Shown: one piece after another, positions 26,687 through 35,985 of the stretch | Position numbering within the stretch: position 1 is the stretch's first letter | Layout: every line of letters starts with the position of its first letter | Assembly (NCBI RefSeq): GCF_036231355.1 | Contig: NZ_CP109497.1 | Coordinates: 496,001 to 560,000, forward strand | Direction of reading: 5' to 3' | Source of the DNA: Streptomyces sp. NBC_01431 | GTDB taxonomy: Bacteria; Actinomycetota; Actinomycetes; Streptomycetales; Streptomycetaceae | DNA length: 64,000 nt | The notes under the pieces: model-generated | Seen by the model: only the letters and a program-made list of their open reading frames with translations | Told to the model about the DNA's origin: nothing | Database searches by the model: none | Translations under genes and position numbers: made by a program

Positions 26687-27601
26687 GTGGCAGCTCCCGT
26701 GTATGAGCCGTACGGATACCCGTACTTCCACGGCCCCCACCCCCAGCCGGAGACCTCCGCCTTCTGGGCCCTGCCAGAGCAGCTACAGCACGTCTCGCCA
26801 GGGCACATGCTCGGGCCGCCCGGCGAGGCACATCAGCCATGGGATCCGGCCATGGAACTCGCCGGCCTTCTCCAGGAGAGCGCCGTACTGGGGCCGCCGG
26901 AGCCCTTCATGCCGGCCGGTTTCGAGAACATCGGTGACACGGCCAGTACGCTGGGCTTCGCCGCAGGGCTGCAGCACGCCCCTGCCGGGCGTTCGCCCGC
27001 ACCACCCTCCCACGGCCACAGACGGAACCAGTCGAAGTCGCCGGTGATGACCCTGCTGCAGACGGGCAGTCTGTTCACCGCCGCGCTCGTCGCCGTCATC
27101 GCCGCTGTGGTGAGCATCCTCAGCGGGTTGGCCATCTGCAACGCCCTGCGCCACAGCGCCGCGCCCCACACGGCCCGTGAAGTGGTCATCTGGTGGCCCC
27201 TGCTGATCTACGGCCCATGGACGGTCGCCTCCCTGTCCATCCTCAGATCCGCCCTGCACCAGCGCCGGGCCCTCCATTCCTGGTCCATTGTCCTGCTGTT
27301 CTCCAGCCTGGCCACGCTCCTGTGCGTGGCCCAGACACCCAGAACGATCGCTGCCGCGACTGCGTCCGCTCTTCCCGCCGTCGCGGCGCTGGCCTGCTTC
27401 CAGCAGCTGGTCCGCCAGATCACCCTCACGCGACCGCCCCGCCAAGCCGCTCCACGACACCGGAACCCGACGCCCTCCGTGGCCGCGCAGCTCAGGCAGA
27501 CGCCCGCGGCCAGACGTAGCCCGGACAGTGTCCCGGCGGCCTACCCCGCCGCGGACAGCTGGGTGGTCCGCTCTCCGTCGCACAGCCACAGGTTCGGGTA
27601 G
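26687..27601 (+). CDS. DUF2637-type membrane protein
   Basis: 304 residues. A hydrophilic, Pro-rich N-terminal third is followed by four hydrophobic helices (TAALVAVIAAVVSILSGLAI, WWPLLIYGPWTVASLSI, SIVLLFSSLATLLCVA, SALPAVAALACFQQL) and a basic tail. This matches DUF2637, seen in Streptomyces mobile elements and related to spread (Spd) proteins of conjugative plasmids. The GTG at 26687 has a weak ribosome site and a later GTG (26699) is possible. Presence near a helicase/initiator module (29.6-32.2 kb) supports an integrated-element origin. Confidence 0.6.
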   Translation: MAAPVYEPYGYPYFHGPHPQPETSAFWALPEQLQHVSPGHMLGPPGEAHQPWDPAMELAGLLQESAVLGPPEPFMPAGFENIGDTASTLGFAAGLQHAPAGRSPAPPSHGHRRNQSKSPVMTLLQTGSLFTAALVAVIAAVVSILSGLAICNALRHSAAPHTAREVVIWWPLLIYGPWTVASLSILRSALHQRRALHSWSIVLLFSSLATLLCVAQTPRTIAAATASALPAVAALACFQQLVRQITLTRPPRQAAPRHRNPTPSVAAQLRQTPAARRSPDSVPAAYPAADSWVVRSPSHSHRFG

Positions 27602-28198
27602 GGCGCATGAGTGTCGTAGGTGTAAGGCAGTGCCACCTGCGCAGGTCCACGCAGCGCACAGAGGTTGGGGCCACGGGGTCCGGTTGCCGCACCAGCCAGC
27701 GGGACGTCGGGGCGGCGCTCGATGTCTCGGTGCGCCCGACAAGGGCCGCCGAGCCGTCACAGCGGGGCCGGGGACGCTGTCGGACGACGACACGGCAGCG
27801 GGTCTCACATCGGAGGCGACCGCAGAGGACGAAGCCGGTAGCAGCCGACGGTAACTCCTTGGTCAACCCGGTCCTTCCCACACGTCAAAGGGGCGCGTGC
27901 CCGCACCTTTGCAACGAAGATCGAAACCGATAGTCACGGCCCGTGTGAAGACTCAGTCCGACGGTCTACGCATCCGAAAGTTCATGCCCGGCAACGGGGT
28001 TCGCGCCGTCGGCACCCGCGGCGTGCGGGGCGCCGGAGTGATAATAAGCGCCGCGGCGCCCTTGGGGACTGTCGCGAGCAGTGCTGGCGCACCGCCAAGA
28101 GTTCCGCCGCCGACCTGTCGCCGCGCCGCGCTGCCGAAACTGAACACGCAACGCTTTCCGGCGCCCCATCCCCGCGCCTGCCTCGAAAGGTCAGCACC
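27602..28198. other. Intergenic region, nothing recognised
   Basis: About 600 bp without a frame that looks coding on either strand; no repeats or clear hairpins were found. It separates the DUF2637 gene from decayed sequence. Confidence 0.3.
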
Positions 28199-28327
28199 AT
28201 GAAGTACAAGCGGCGCCAGGATGCCGCTCCCCAGGCCGGCGAGGAAGCCGTCACCAACCTCCAGCCGGCGCTCGCGCTCGCCGAGGCCATCGCCCCAAGG
28301 GTCCATGGTCTGCGGTACCAACGGTGA
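28199..28327 (+). CDS. Possible 42-residue small protein
   Basis: ATG at 28199 with AAAGG 9 nt upstream opens a 42-codon frame beginning MKYKRRQDAAPQAGEEAVTN and ending GLRYQR. The composition (basic start, Glu/Ala/Leu helix) is protein-like. It was not matched to a family. It directly precedes a formylglycine-enzyme fragment, so it could be a genuine small gene or the start of a decayed one. Confidence 0.3.
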   Translation: MKYKRRQDAAPQAGEEAVTNLQPALALAEAIAPRVHGLRYQR

Positions 28328-28560
28328 AAGCCCCATGCCCTGGGGCTCAGCCAGCTCGTGGCCGGTGCCCTCATTCCCCCGCGGCACCAGCCGTCCACTG
28401 CCCGGCACCGCCGGGCGCACGACCGCCGTGCCCGCTCCGAGGACGCCGCAGACCCGTCGACGCCCCTGTACGCACAGCTGGCCGCGGCCGACCCCGGATC
28501 CGGCGCCACCCAGGTGCCGACCGGACCCGGGCGGCGCCGGATCCGGCCGAGCGCACGATC

Positions 28561-28836
28561 CATCGGGATTCGCGTGACCTCGTGGACGATGCCGGCCACC
28601 ACAACGGGCGGCCGGCGTACGGGGTGTACGACCTCTGCGGCAACGCGTGGGAGCGGTGTGCCACCGAGAGTGCTCCTGGGTGCCGGGAGCCGAGGGGCGC
28701 CGCATTCACGGCTCCGCTCTTTCGCGTCGCCCCTGCCTCGTGCAACGACGTGGATGACCGCAGGCAGGACGAGGGCACGGGGTTCCGCTGTGGGTCAACC
28801 CGTCCGGGCAGCCGTGCAGGTGATATGTCGTCATAA
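28561..28836 (+). pseudogene. Formylglycine-generating-enzyme (FGE/SUMF1) C-terminal fragment
   Basis: The frame reads GHHNGRPAYGVYDLCGNAWE, then GAAFTAPLFRVAPASCNDVD and DRRQDEGTGFRC. These are the family landmarks: VYDLxGNxWEW, (R)GGSF/AF, and the terminal GFR-C. The active-site cysteine pair normally lies just before and within this portion, but the first 200 or so residues have no recognisable counterpart and the GGA is altered. It is a fragment of an FGE-sulfatase-domain protein, not a functional enzyme. Confidence 0.6.
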
Positions 28837-28891
28837 GCCTCCCCGCCGACTCGTCTTGACATGTATTTTCTGAGCGACAAGAGGGGTAACG

Positions 28892-29143
28892 ATGACCGAG
28901 CCATCGGCCGTAGTGGACCTGCCGCTGCACGCATTCTGCACCGCCTTGCCGCCACCAGCGATGTGGGGGCGGTTCGGAAAGGCTCACGGCCTCATCCACA
29001 CGGTGGCCCGGTGGGAAACGGGTGGAGCAGAGCTTCGGGGCCAGCGTCGCGAGGCGTACGCCCGGCTCCTTGCGGAACTGTCCGCTCAGTACCCTGAAGC
29101 CCTCGTAGCCTCTGTCGGGAAGAGTCTAGAGATACCGCCGTAA
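28892..29143 (+). CDS. Hypothetical protein, 83 residues
   Basis: ATG 28892 is preceded by GAGGGG 6 nt upstream. The protein (LHAFCTALPPPAMWGRFGKA, then WETGGAELRGQRREAYARLL) is mostly helical and soluble. It has no recognised domain. It lies upstream of the replication-type module, in the same direction, but 500 bp away. Codon use is consistent with a real gene. Confidence 0.5.
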   Translation: MTEPSAVVDLPLHAFCTALPPPAMWGRFGKAHGLIHTVARWETGGAELRGQRREAYARLLAELSAQYPEALVASVGKSLEIPP

Positions 29144-29639
29144 GCGCGCGGAGCGGTCTCCGTCGCCACAACAGAGACCGCTCCCCAGCGATCGACTCGC
29201 AGAGCCTTCCAAGAACCCGAGTCGTGAGCAGCGAGGTGACCTCGACTGCGGTGATACCCGTGAACCTTGGGTTCGCGTGGTCACCTACCCCAGGATAGGG
29301 AACCTCGTCAGGATAGCCAGCACAGGACATATTTTGCCCTGCATGTCTGGTGACGTCTCTGCTTTCGGCTCCCCTGCCAGGGGAGACCCACCACATGCAG
29401 CACCAGCCGTACCTCCGCCGTCGGCTTCCAGCCGATGCGGCTCTGAACTTTCCGCACCGAAGCGGCACACCGGTCCTCGATTTCACACTTGTAGCAGGTG
29501 TGACCACCTTCTCGGCCTTCAACACCCCGGCCTCCTGGCCCACCGGCGCCCCGGGCCCGCCCAGCCGGACCCCTTCGCGGATTCCTGGCCGCCCCGCGGA
29601 AGCGCAGTCGCCGGCGGAGGCCCACTCATCTCTGCTGAC
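29144..29639. other. Leader region of the replication-initiator gene
   Basis: The initiator frame is open from 29277, but the translation from there to about 29639 is Pro/Ser/Arg-rich and reads as non-coding, so the promoter and leader are placed here. The true start could be further left than annotated because no good ribosome site sits directly before 29640. Confidence 0.35.
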
Positions 29640-30842
29640 ATGTCTTCTGGGGCGGGCACGGCAGACAACTACACGCCCTGGCACGCCTCCAGCAGCACAG
29701 CTCGGGATCCCGCTGGCCGCCGTGAGTGGTGGTGCCCGGTGACTGACGAGTTCGGGAACAGCTGTCTGGATCGCCCCTGGGAGGCCCCGGAGGAGGTGAT
29801 CCTTCGGTGTGAGTTGGTGCGAACGCCGGGATTGCAGCCGGAGGATCTCGGCGTGCTGGCGGAGCTTCTGCTCCGGGACCCTCAGCTCCCCTCGACCATA
29901 GAGGTGATCCGCAAGGACCTCCAAGCGCGGGGCTGGAAGATGGGCAAGGACCGGTATAGCGCGATCGCGGGCCGACTGACCAAGGCCGGCCACCTCGCCC
30001 GAGTCTCCGTGTACGACGAGGTTGCCCAGCGTCCTACCTGGGTCACTCGCGTCTACCGCAACCCGGCCAACAACCAGCAGTACATCGATCTCGGCATCAC
30101 CGCATCCTCGCAGGTCAGCACCGAACGGCGGGAAACCCGCGACCCGGAGCCGGAGCCCGGACACGAACCGTTGGAAACCCGCCTTTCGTGTGGGCAGAGC
30201 CGGAATGCGGGTTTCCCGCGATCCGGATCCAGATCGCGGGAAACCCGCGATCTGGAAACCCGCGTTTCGCCTGGGCAGAGCCGGGATGCGGGAAACCCGC
30301 GATCCGATGTCCACCCCCCGCACCCCCCGGGGGAGGAGGAATCCTCCTCCCCCTACCCCCTTAGCCGCACCACGGGGTCGCTGCTGTCACAGCGGGAGGA
30401 GGCGCCGGAGTTCTCCTTTGAGGAGATCCGGTCCGCCGAGGACTTCCTGCAGCAGATGCAGCAGTGGCAGGCAGGGCTGGCGACTGCGCGCAAGAGCGCT
30501 CCGAAGCTGCTGCTGACGATGCGAGCACAGAGCTGGCCGGCGCTGACGACCATGGACGAATGCCAGCGCCGGAAACTGGAGGACGAGATTTTCAAGAACA
30601 CCACAGGCGCTGCCTCGTGGGTGAAGTGCCTGCCCTTGTGGGTGGCGGACCTGCGCCGCTACCGTGCTCTTGGCCCGGCGCCGTCCGCGCAGCCGGGGCC
30701 GGCGCCGCAGGACCTCGCTGTGCTGCGGGCGGTCTGCCCAGCGTGCGACCAGTACGGCTGGGCCGTGGACGACGACGATGCGCCGATGCGCCGCTGTACC
30801 CACCCGGGCATCAACGCCGACACCCTCGAAGAGCTGCAATGA
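29640..30842 (+). CDS. Phage-type replication initiator-like (winged-helix) protein
   Basis: About 400 residues from ATG 29640 (start uncertain). A winged-helix-like domain is visible at about residues 50-150 (LGVLAELLLRDPQLPSTIEV, IRKDLQARGWKMGKDRYSAI, AGRLTKAGHLARVSVYDE). This is the arrangement seen in phage replication proteins and in actinomycete HTH proteins placed before a DnaB-type helicase. A disordered stretch encoded by palindromic DNA repeats (30128-30300) follows. The C-terminal domain ends in a possible zinc site (RAVCPACDQYGW...MRRCTHPG). The TGA overlaps the helicase ATG (30839-30842). Inferred role: origin binding and helicase loading for an integrated element. Confidence 0.6.
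   Translation: MSSGAGTADNYTPWHASSSTARDPAGRREWWCPVTDEFGNSCLDRPWEAPEEVILRCELVRTPGLQPEDLGVLAELLLRDPQLPSTIEVIRKDLQARGWKMGKDRYSAIAGRLTKAGHLARVSVYDEVAQRPTWVTRVYRNPANNQQYIDLGITASSQVSTERRETRDPEPEPGHEPLETRLSCGQSRNAGFPRSGSRSRETRDLETRVSPGQSRDAGNPRSDVHPPHPPGEEESSSPYPLSRTTGSLLSQREEAPEFSFEEIRSAEDFLQQMQQWQAGLATARKSAPKLLLTMRAQSWPALTTMDECQRRKLEDEIFKNTTGAASWVKCLPLWVADLRRYRALGPAPSAQPGPAPQDLAVLRAVCPACDQYGWAVDDDDAPMRRCTHPGINADTLEELQ
30128..30300. repeat. Intragenic palindromic iterons
   Basis: Four full copies of a 13-bp palindrome-like unit lie inside the initiator gene: GCGGGAAACCCGC at 30128-30140, its complement GCGGGTTTCCCGC at 30207-30219, and again GCGGGAAACCCGC at 30236-30248 and 30288-30300. Two half copies (GGAAACCCGC) lie at about 30172 and 30254, and a shared GGGCAGAGCCGG segment separates units. 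Placement within the initiator gene, upstream of a helicase gene, mirrors the lambda O/ori arrangement. These are likely binding sites of the encoded protein. Confidence 0.8.
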
Positions 30843-32197
30843 GCACCCCCGGTGTGGGCATCCCCGCGCAGCAGCCCGACGGAGCCAGGGTCGCGAGCAC
30901 CGAGGCCGAAACGGCCGTGCTCGGTGCGTGCCTGACGGCTACACCGGCCTGTGACCCGGTTGCGGCCGCCGCATCGGTCTTAAGTGACAGCGGTGACTGG
31001 TTTCACCCCCACCACGAGACGATCTGGCGGGCGATTTTGGCTCTGCACGGCCGGAGCAAACCCACCGGCGTGCCGATGGTTGAGGCGGAGCTGCGCCGCA
31101 GCGGCGACCTGGAACGGATCGGTGGAGCCCTCCGGCTGTCAGAGATCGCCGCGCAGGCGTGCACTTCCGTCGAGGCAGCGCACTACGCCGAACTCGTCCA
31201 CGGTTACGCCCGTCTGCGCCGCTACCAGCAGGCCCTGGTACGCGGCATGCAGACGGCCCGTCAGGCCGGCCCCGCCGCCGTCACGGACTCGATCGCCGCA
31301 CACCAGGCCGAGCTGGAGCACCTTGCCGCCGACCAGAGCGGCGACGACGGGCTCTTCGAACGGTTCGGCGACGGCCTCAAGCAGCACCTGGAAAGCCTGG
31401 AGACCACCGTCGAGGCGGCTGCCGTCACCGGACTCACCGACCTCGACCAGGCCCTCAGGATGCGACCGGGGAACGTCGTTGTGGTGGCCGGGCGGCCGGC
31501 CATGGGTAAGTCGGCGATAACGCTGGGCGTCGCGCTGGCCAACGCCCATTCCGGCAGGACCACCATCGTGCATAGCCTGGAGATGGGCCGCGGCGAGGTC
31601 ACCAACCGGGTGCTCTCCAACCGGGCCCGCGTCAGCCTGCACCAACTCATGGAGGGCGGGCCAGCCGTCACCGACAACGACTGGAGACGCATCGCCCCGC
31701 GCCTACCCCACCTCTCGGCGCTGCCGCTGTGGATGGACTACACCCCCCGCGTCACCCCGGGCCTGGTCCGCACCCGCATCAAGGCCCTGATCCGGCAGAC
31801 AGGTCAAGTGCCCCTGGTCGTCGTCGACTACGTCCAGCTCATGTACACCGACCAGCGCACCACCCGGCAGAGCGCCTATGAGCGCGTCAGCGAAGTCAGC
31901 CGCGAATTGAAGATCATTGCCGAGGAGACCGGCGCGGTCATCATCTGCTGCGCCCAGCTCAATCGCGGCCCCGAACACCGGGACGGCAAGAAGCCGCAGG
32001 TGTCCGACCTGCGTGACTCCGGGCAGCTGGAGCAGGATGCGAGCGGCATCATCCTGCTGCACCGCGAGGACGCATACGACCCCGACAGCCCCCGCGCGGG
32101 GGAGAGCGATCTCATCCTCGCCAAGAACCGCAACGGCCCCACCTGTTCGATCACCGTCGCGCACCAGTTCCACTACTCCCGCCTGCGGGACATGTGA
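30839..32197 (+). CDS. DnaB-like replicative helicase
   Basis: 452 residues. The N-terminal DnaB domain (EAETAVLGACL, WFHPHHETIWRAILALHGR) is followed by a RecA-type motor: Walker A GRPAMGKS (218-225), Walker B VPLVVVDYVQLM and the motif-H3/H4 segments IICCAQLNR and SDLRDSGQLEQDAS, ending with RNGPTCSITVAHQFHYSR. It would unwind DNA at the replication fork. It is translationally coupled to the initiator-like gene by an ATGA overlap. As a second DnaB outside the housekeeping locus, it points to a prophage or integrative element. Confidence 0.88.
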   Translation: MSTPGVGIPAQQPDGARVASTEAETAVLGACLTATPACDPVAAAASVLSDSGDWFHPHHETIWRAILALHGRSKPTGVPMVEAELRRSGDLERIGGALRLSEIAAQACTSVEAAHYAELVHGYARLRRYQQALVRGMQTARQAGPAAVTDSIAAHQAELEHLAADQSGDDGLFERFGDGLKQHLESLETTVEAAAVTGLTDLDQALRMRPGNVVVVAGRPAMGKSAITLGVALANAHSGRTTIVHSLEMGRGEVTNRVLSNRARVSLHQLMEGGPAVTDNDWRRIAPRLPHLSALPLWMDYTPRVTPGLVRTRIKALIRQTGQVPLVVVDYVQLMYTDQRTTRQSAYERVSEVSRELKIIAEETGAVIICCAQLNRGPEHRDGKKPQVSDLRDSGQLEQDASGIILLHREDAYDPDSPRAGESDLILAKNRNGPTCSITVAHQFHYSRLRDM

Positions 32198-32342
32198 GGG
32201 CCCCGAGGTTTCCGGTGTGGGGTCTCATGACCCGTGTCCTAAGCTTGACGTTTATCCAGTCGTGCTGGTTATGAGGTGAGTGGCTCAAGGTCCGGTTTGC
32301 CTTGTTTCCCGACGGGGTGCACGTGTGCACGGTGCCTGTTCT

Positions 32343-33374
32343 TCAGACCGGTTGGTCGACCTGAAGGCGGATGACAGTGCCTTCAATGACCGGTAACTCT
32401 CCTTTGGGGTAGTCGGCCCAGGCCGAGCGCCGGACCAGTAGCGGGTGCAGCCGGTCCCAGGCGGTGGCGACGGCCATCCCGTAATGGGTGGTGTCGGTCA
32501 CTGTGGTGATGGACGGGGCCGGCTGAGTGGCTGCACCTTCGAACGCGAACTCCGCCCCGCGCTTGGGCTTGCGGCCGACCTTGCCCGGCGGCTGCGGCTG
32601 CGGCGGGGGCGGGAAGTACAGGACACGGTCCGACCGCATCCGCCCCAGCATCTCAACGGGCACGTCTGCCAGCAGGAAAGCCAGGCGGGTCACGTCGTAG
32701 CCGGCATCAGCGACGACCAGGACGGGCGGATCCCCGATCTGCCACTGGCCCGCGACATACAGCCGCTGGAACACCTCACGGATCTGGGCGGCGGTGACGG
32801 CGATCGCGTCGTCCCACGGACACAGCCGGACCACGTCCAGCACGGCAGTCCACGAGGTCCGTCCCTGCTCCAGAGCGGCCACGAAAGAGTAGGGCCACCC
32901 GGGGATCATCTGTGCCGAGCCCCTCCCACGGCCGTAGGTGTGACAGAACATCCGGTCCGGGCTGGTATTCGCATCCGGACGCAGCCAGTTGCTCACATCG
33001 ACCGCCAGGACCAGCTGCCCCTCTGCCGTCCGTGGAAGCGGCAGTCCCGCCAGTGCCCTACGCAGCCGGGACACATCGAGTTGCCCCCGGTTCACCCCGC
33101 CGTACAACGCACCATGCCCACGCCGGTACTCGGGCGCCAGGGACAGCTCGACCAACGTCCTCACCGGGCCGTCCGTGCAGAGCAAGGCGTCACTCAGCTC
33201 GAACAAAGCGTCGCGCCGTCCAGTCAGACACGCATACAACTCCGTCCGGAAGGAAGCGGGTTCGGCAAACGCATCCCGCGGGGCATCCCGCTGCAGCAGA
33301 CTCATGGCTACGGCCTTCGTACTGGTCAAGTGCCTCTGTGACAGAGCACGAGGCCCCTCAATGACCCGCAGCAA
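32343..33374 (-). pseudogene. IS701-like (NF041680-type) transposase, C-terminally truncated
   Basis: Open for 343 residues from TTG 33374 with the family's N-terminal part (DAFAEPASFRTELYACLTGR, LRRALAGLPLP) and catalytic strands (LVLAVDVSNWLRPD, VLVVADAGYDVTRL). It ends at WADYPKGELPVIEGTVIRL plus six residues. Full-length relatives continue about 130 residues with the last catalytic acid (W-R-FDIEHTFR region), which is absent here. The element is therefore probably inactive. No matching terminal repeats were found. Confidence 0.7.
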
Positions 33375-33509
33375 CGAACTGGACGTGTAGGTTCTCAGGC
33401 CGGAACGGAGGCTTTGCTGGTGATCCCCCTTTCTCGTCTCGTTCGGGGTGGGACGGGCAGGGCAGGCGAATTGGTTTGGACGCCGTTGTGTGCCTGTCCC
33501 GGGGCGGAT

Positions 33510-33812
33510 CTACAGCGCGAAGTCGCTGTGGCTGGTCCAACTGACGGGGTTGTGCCAGAGGTCGGCCTTCGCGGCGGCCCAGTCCATCTGCCATCCGGGC
33601 CTAAGCCCGCGTGCTCCCCAGCTGTCCGGCTGCTTGTCGGGGATCTCAAGTCCAGCCGTGTGCGCGGCGAGCGCGGCCTCGTACACCTCGTGCGCACGGC
33701 GCAGGGCCGCGGCCGGGGAGTCAGCGACGCCAGCGAAGACGTGCAGGCCGCGCCGGGCTGGTTCGGTGGTGTTGTGTATCGGGACGTCGACCACATAGAT
33801 GCGCGGCTGCAT
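33510..33812 (-). CDS. Hypothetical protein, 100 residues
   Basis: ATG 33812 has GGAG 9 nt upstream. The sequence (MQPRIYVVDVPIHNTTEPAR, HEVYEAALAAHTAGLEIPD, WGARGLRPGWQMDWAAAKAD) is well structured with an N-terminal strand and central helix but matches no family I can name. It is flanked by a transposase remnant and decayed DNA. Confidence 0.55.
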   Translation of the reverse strand: MQPRIYVVDVPIHNTTEPARRGLHVFAGVADSPAAALRRAHEVYEAALAAHTAGLEIPDKQPDSWGARGLRPGWQMDWAAAKADLWHNPVSWTSHSDFAL

Positions 33813-34112
33813 GACGTCCAGCTCCTCTCGTGATTTCGGTGGTGAGGACTACCGCGACAACCCAGGCCTCCGGCGATCGGGCAGGCCAGGGCGCACGGAG
33901 CGTCCGTCACACCGGTGAGGTCAGGTCAGAACTCCAGATGGATCGTGATCCAGCGCCGGAGATCACCAGCGCTGGTGTGGACGGTGCTGCGGTGCGCGAT
34001 GAGGCTGGCCGATGTCCCCGCCGCCCCGACGGATGCGGTCGTGACGGCGATCAACAGGCGCGTCCCGCTCACTGCGCATACGGGGCTGTCCGTTCGGTGA
34101 GCGCCCTGGCAC

Positions 34113-34385
34113 TCAGGCTCCCGGCTCCGCTTCGAACCAGTTGGGGAGCTGCTCCGGATCCGCCTCGTGGGCGGGAGGCGGCGAAACCACCGCATCTTCG
34201 GAAGGCGGTGGCCTGTCCGGCTGCTCGGGTGCTGTCGGCGCGATCACGCGCAACGGAGCCGAGAGCGGGAACACGCTCCGATGTCGTGGGAAGGCAGGTC
34301 TTCGGTGAAAGGCTCATCGAGCTCACGCCCCGCGACAGCCGACGCCAGCTGACAGATCTCGCGGCAGCTCACCCCAGCGGCCGAC
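34113..34385 (-). pseudogene. Fragment of an unidentified gene
   Basis: Leftward from 34385 one frame gives GVSCREICQLASAVAGRELD and EPFTEDLPSHD. Near 34270 the coding sense moves to another frame, VIAPTAPEQPDRPPPSEDAV, ending DPEQLPNWFEAEPGA and TGA at 34113-34115. The helix-then-proline-rich-tail pattern is protein-like, but the family was not recognised and no start is present. Confidence 0.3.
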
Positions 34386-34426
34386 CCGTAGCCGACGCAC
34401 GACGGTTGGCAGCCGTGGCCCGGAGA

Positions 34427-34446
34427 GGATGGACGGCCCACCGGTT
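34427..34446 (-). repeat. Recurrent motif, copy D
   Basis: On the minus strand this reads AACCGGTGGGCCGTCCATCC, followed by CTCTCCGGGCC. It differs by two bases from copy B and one from copy C. Confidence 0.6.
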
Positions 34447-34891
34447 GGATACAACCCGTTATCCAGCAAATTGACATATGACCGCAACAGCGGACAAAGG
34501 ACTACCACTCGGATGGCGTAGTCCGGCGTGATGGGGGTTGCGCATACATAAGGTCCTCCGCCATGGGCGGCCTTGACGGTGTTCGCGCCGCACATTCAGT
34601 CGTGGCCCGGCTGCAGTTGCGGTCCGGCTCGCGCGCGGCGACTGGCGCAGGGATCGCCCGATGCCGTCCACCGCGGCCCAGTGCCAGTCGGACCGTGGTG
34701 CGCGACGCGCGGCTCCGTCACCGCCTGCGCGTTGCGAACGGTGCGCGAAAGTTGTCGCAGCGGGCTCTGTGCCTGTTATGAGGGTGTCTGTAGTTGCACC
34801 TGCGGCGTGGGGGGCGTGCCAGTGCACCCGATCGGGTGATGTGGGGGAGTCGCCCCTAGAGATGCCGCCCAGCTTGGGTGCTTACTGATGC

Positions 34892-34951
34892 ACGAACCGG
34901 CGGGTCGCCCATCCCATCTCGGGGAACCTTCTTGCGACCCGTTCCGTTCGT
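34892..34951 (+). promoter_or_regulatory. Leader hairpin containing recurrent motif copy A
   Basis: Copy A, AACCGGCGGGTCGCCCATCC, spans 34895-34914. In this leader ACGAAC (34892-34897) can pair with GTTCGT (34946-34951), and CGGGTCGC (34901-34908) with GCGACCCG (34934-34941). The result is a long interrupted stem whose loop carries CCATCCCATCTCGGGGAAC. It lies 135 nt upstream of the secreted-protein ATG, so it could be a structured 5' UTR element. No known riboswitch class was matched with confidence. Confidence 0.45.
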
Positions 34952-35085
34952 CATTCCCAGCAGGTGAAGTGCCAGACGATCAGGGCGAGTTCCAGTTCCC
35001 ACAGCAGCTTCTGGACAGAGCGGGGATCCGCTCCCGTCGGCCGCCCTTGAAATCAGGCCCGTTCATCACCTCCAGGGAGTTCATC

Positions 35086-35490
35086 ATGAACCGTTCCCGC
35101 CTTGCCGCGGCTACCGTAACCGCCGCCATGGCGGCGGCCGCCGCCGTGGGCTTCGCCCCACTTGCCGTGGCGGCTCCCGCCGTGGCCCCCTCGGCCTGTG
35201 TCAGCGACCTGCAGACCGCCCAGACCTCCAACAACGCGGCGATCGCTGCCGACCAGGTCAACAACACATCGGCCGCCCGCACCGCCAACCTGTCCACCGC
35301 CACCTCGCTCGTATCGGCGATCGGCGACTGCGTAGGGCAGCCGCCGGTGGTAGGGGCCAACGTCCTCACCGCCTCCGCGAGCAACGCGGTCGCGCTCGTG
35401 TACAACCTGCTGGGCGCCTCGTCATCGGCCCTGGGGGCCGAGCAGGCGACCGCATCGGCGCTCACCCAGGCGCTGGCCGTCGCGACCTGA
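35086..35490 (+). CDS. Small secreted protein
   Basis: 134 residues from ATG 35086, with AGGGAG upstream. A typical Ala-rich signal peptide (LAAATVTAAMAAAAAVGFAP, cleavage near AVA-AP about residue 30) is followed by a mature part of about 100 residues, rich in A, S, T, N and V. It has two cysteines (SACVSD and GDCVGQ) that could form a disulfide. No named family was recognised; the look is that of abundant Streptomyces surface or spore-associated small proteins. The leader carries a copy of the recurrent motif. Confidence 0.75.
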   Translation: MNRSRLAAATVTAAMAAAAAVGFAPLAVAAPAVAPSACVSDLQTAQTSNNAAIAADQVNNTSAARTANLSTATSLVSAIGDCVGQPPVVGANVLTASASNAVALVYNLLGASSSALGAEQATASALTQALAVAT

Positions 35491-35985
35491 CGGCTCGTAG
35501 GAAGGCACCCCTGAGCGGGGTTGCCTGCCCTTCCACCCCGGCGACGGCCGGACTCGGCCGTCGCCGGACCACCGCGTCTCCCTTACGGGTGACGCGCAGG
35601 CCGCCACCCGTCTTCTCCGCGTAGCCGGCGGCGGGTGGCGAGCCCGGGCGGCGGAAGGCCGACCCGGGCGACGTGACGAGAGGCCGCTCGCGTCGGCAGA
35701 GGCGCCGGGGGCCACGTGTCCCGGCCCGGCAGGCGACCGGTGGCGACACCGGCGCCGCCCTTCGCCCTCCCCTCACAGGGCGCGGTCCGCAGGCGTAGTG
35801 CAGGACATTCGGCCTCGTATCGAGTCATGGCTCCTTTCCACACATGACGAGGTCACTATGCTGCTGGTTTCCCAATTTTTGCGGTCCCTGTGCAGGACCT
35901 ATCTCCTGGTCTCCCGGTGCCTGATTCCCAGGCGTGACTTCTTCCGACCCGATGAAGGAACTGAACCTCGACACAGGAGCTGGAT
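35491..35985. other. Intergenic region with terminator hairpins
   Basis: CCGGCGACGGCC (35538-35549) pairs perfectly with 35556-35567 around a 6-nt loop, a likely terminator for the secreted-protein gene. A further stem GCCACCCG/CGGGTGGC lies at about 35601-35639. From 35800 on the DNA is less GC-rich and probably holds the promoter of the polyketide locus. No gene is seen. Confidence 0.5.

Larger units (their letters stand above)
33813..35085. other. Decayed region with two copies of the recurrent 20-bp motif
   Basis: No intact gene is supported. Leftward, a fragment at 33926-34030 (SASLIAHRSTVHTSAGDLRR, then WITIHLEF) and one at 34113-34385 look like remains of coding sequence. Motif copies lie at 34427-34446 (minus) and 34895-34914 (plus). 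The last 190 bp form the leader of the secreted-protein gene at 35086 and contain a strong hairpin at 34892-34951. Confidence 0.4.

Noticed and set aside
29277..29639. N-terminal extension of the replication initiator from 29277
   Set aside because: The frame is open but the translation is Pro/Ser/Arg-rich without structure; codon use reads as non-coding.
34889..35085. c-di-AMP (ydaO) riboswitch upstream of the small secreted protein
   Set aside because: Only a short GCC-x-AUCCC-GGGGAACC-like piece matches; the conserved later segments of that aptamer class are not visible. Kept only as an unclassified leader hairpin.
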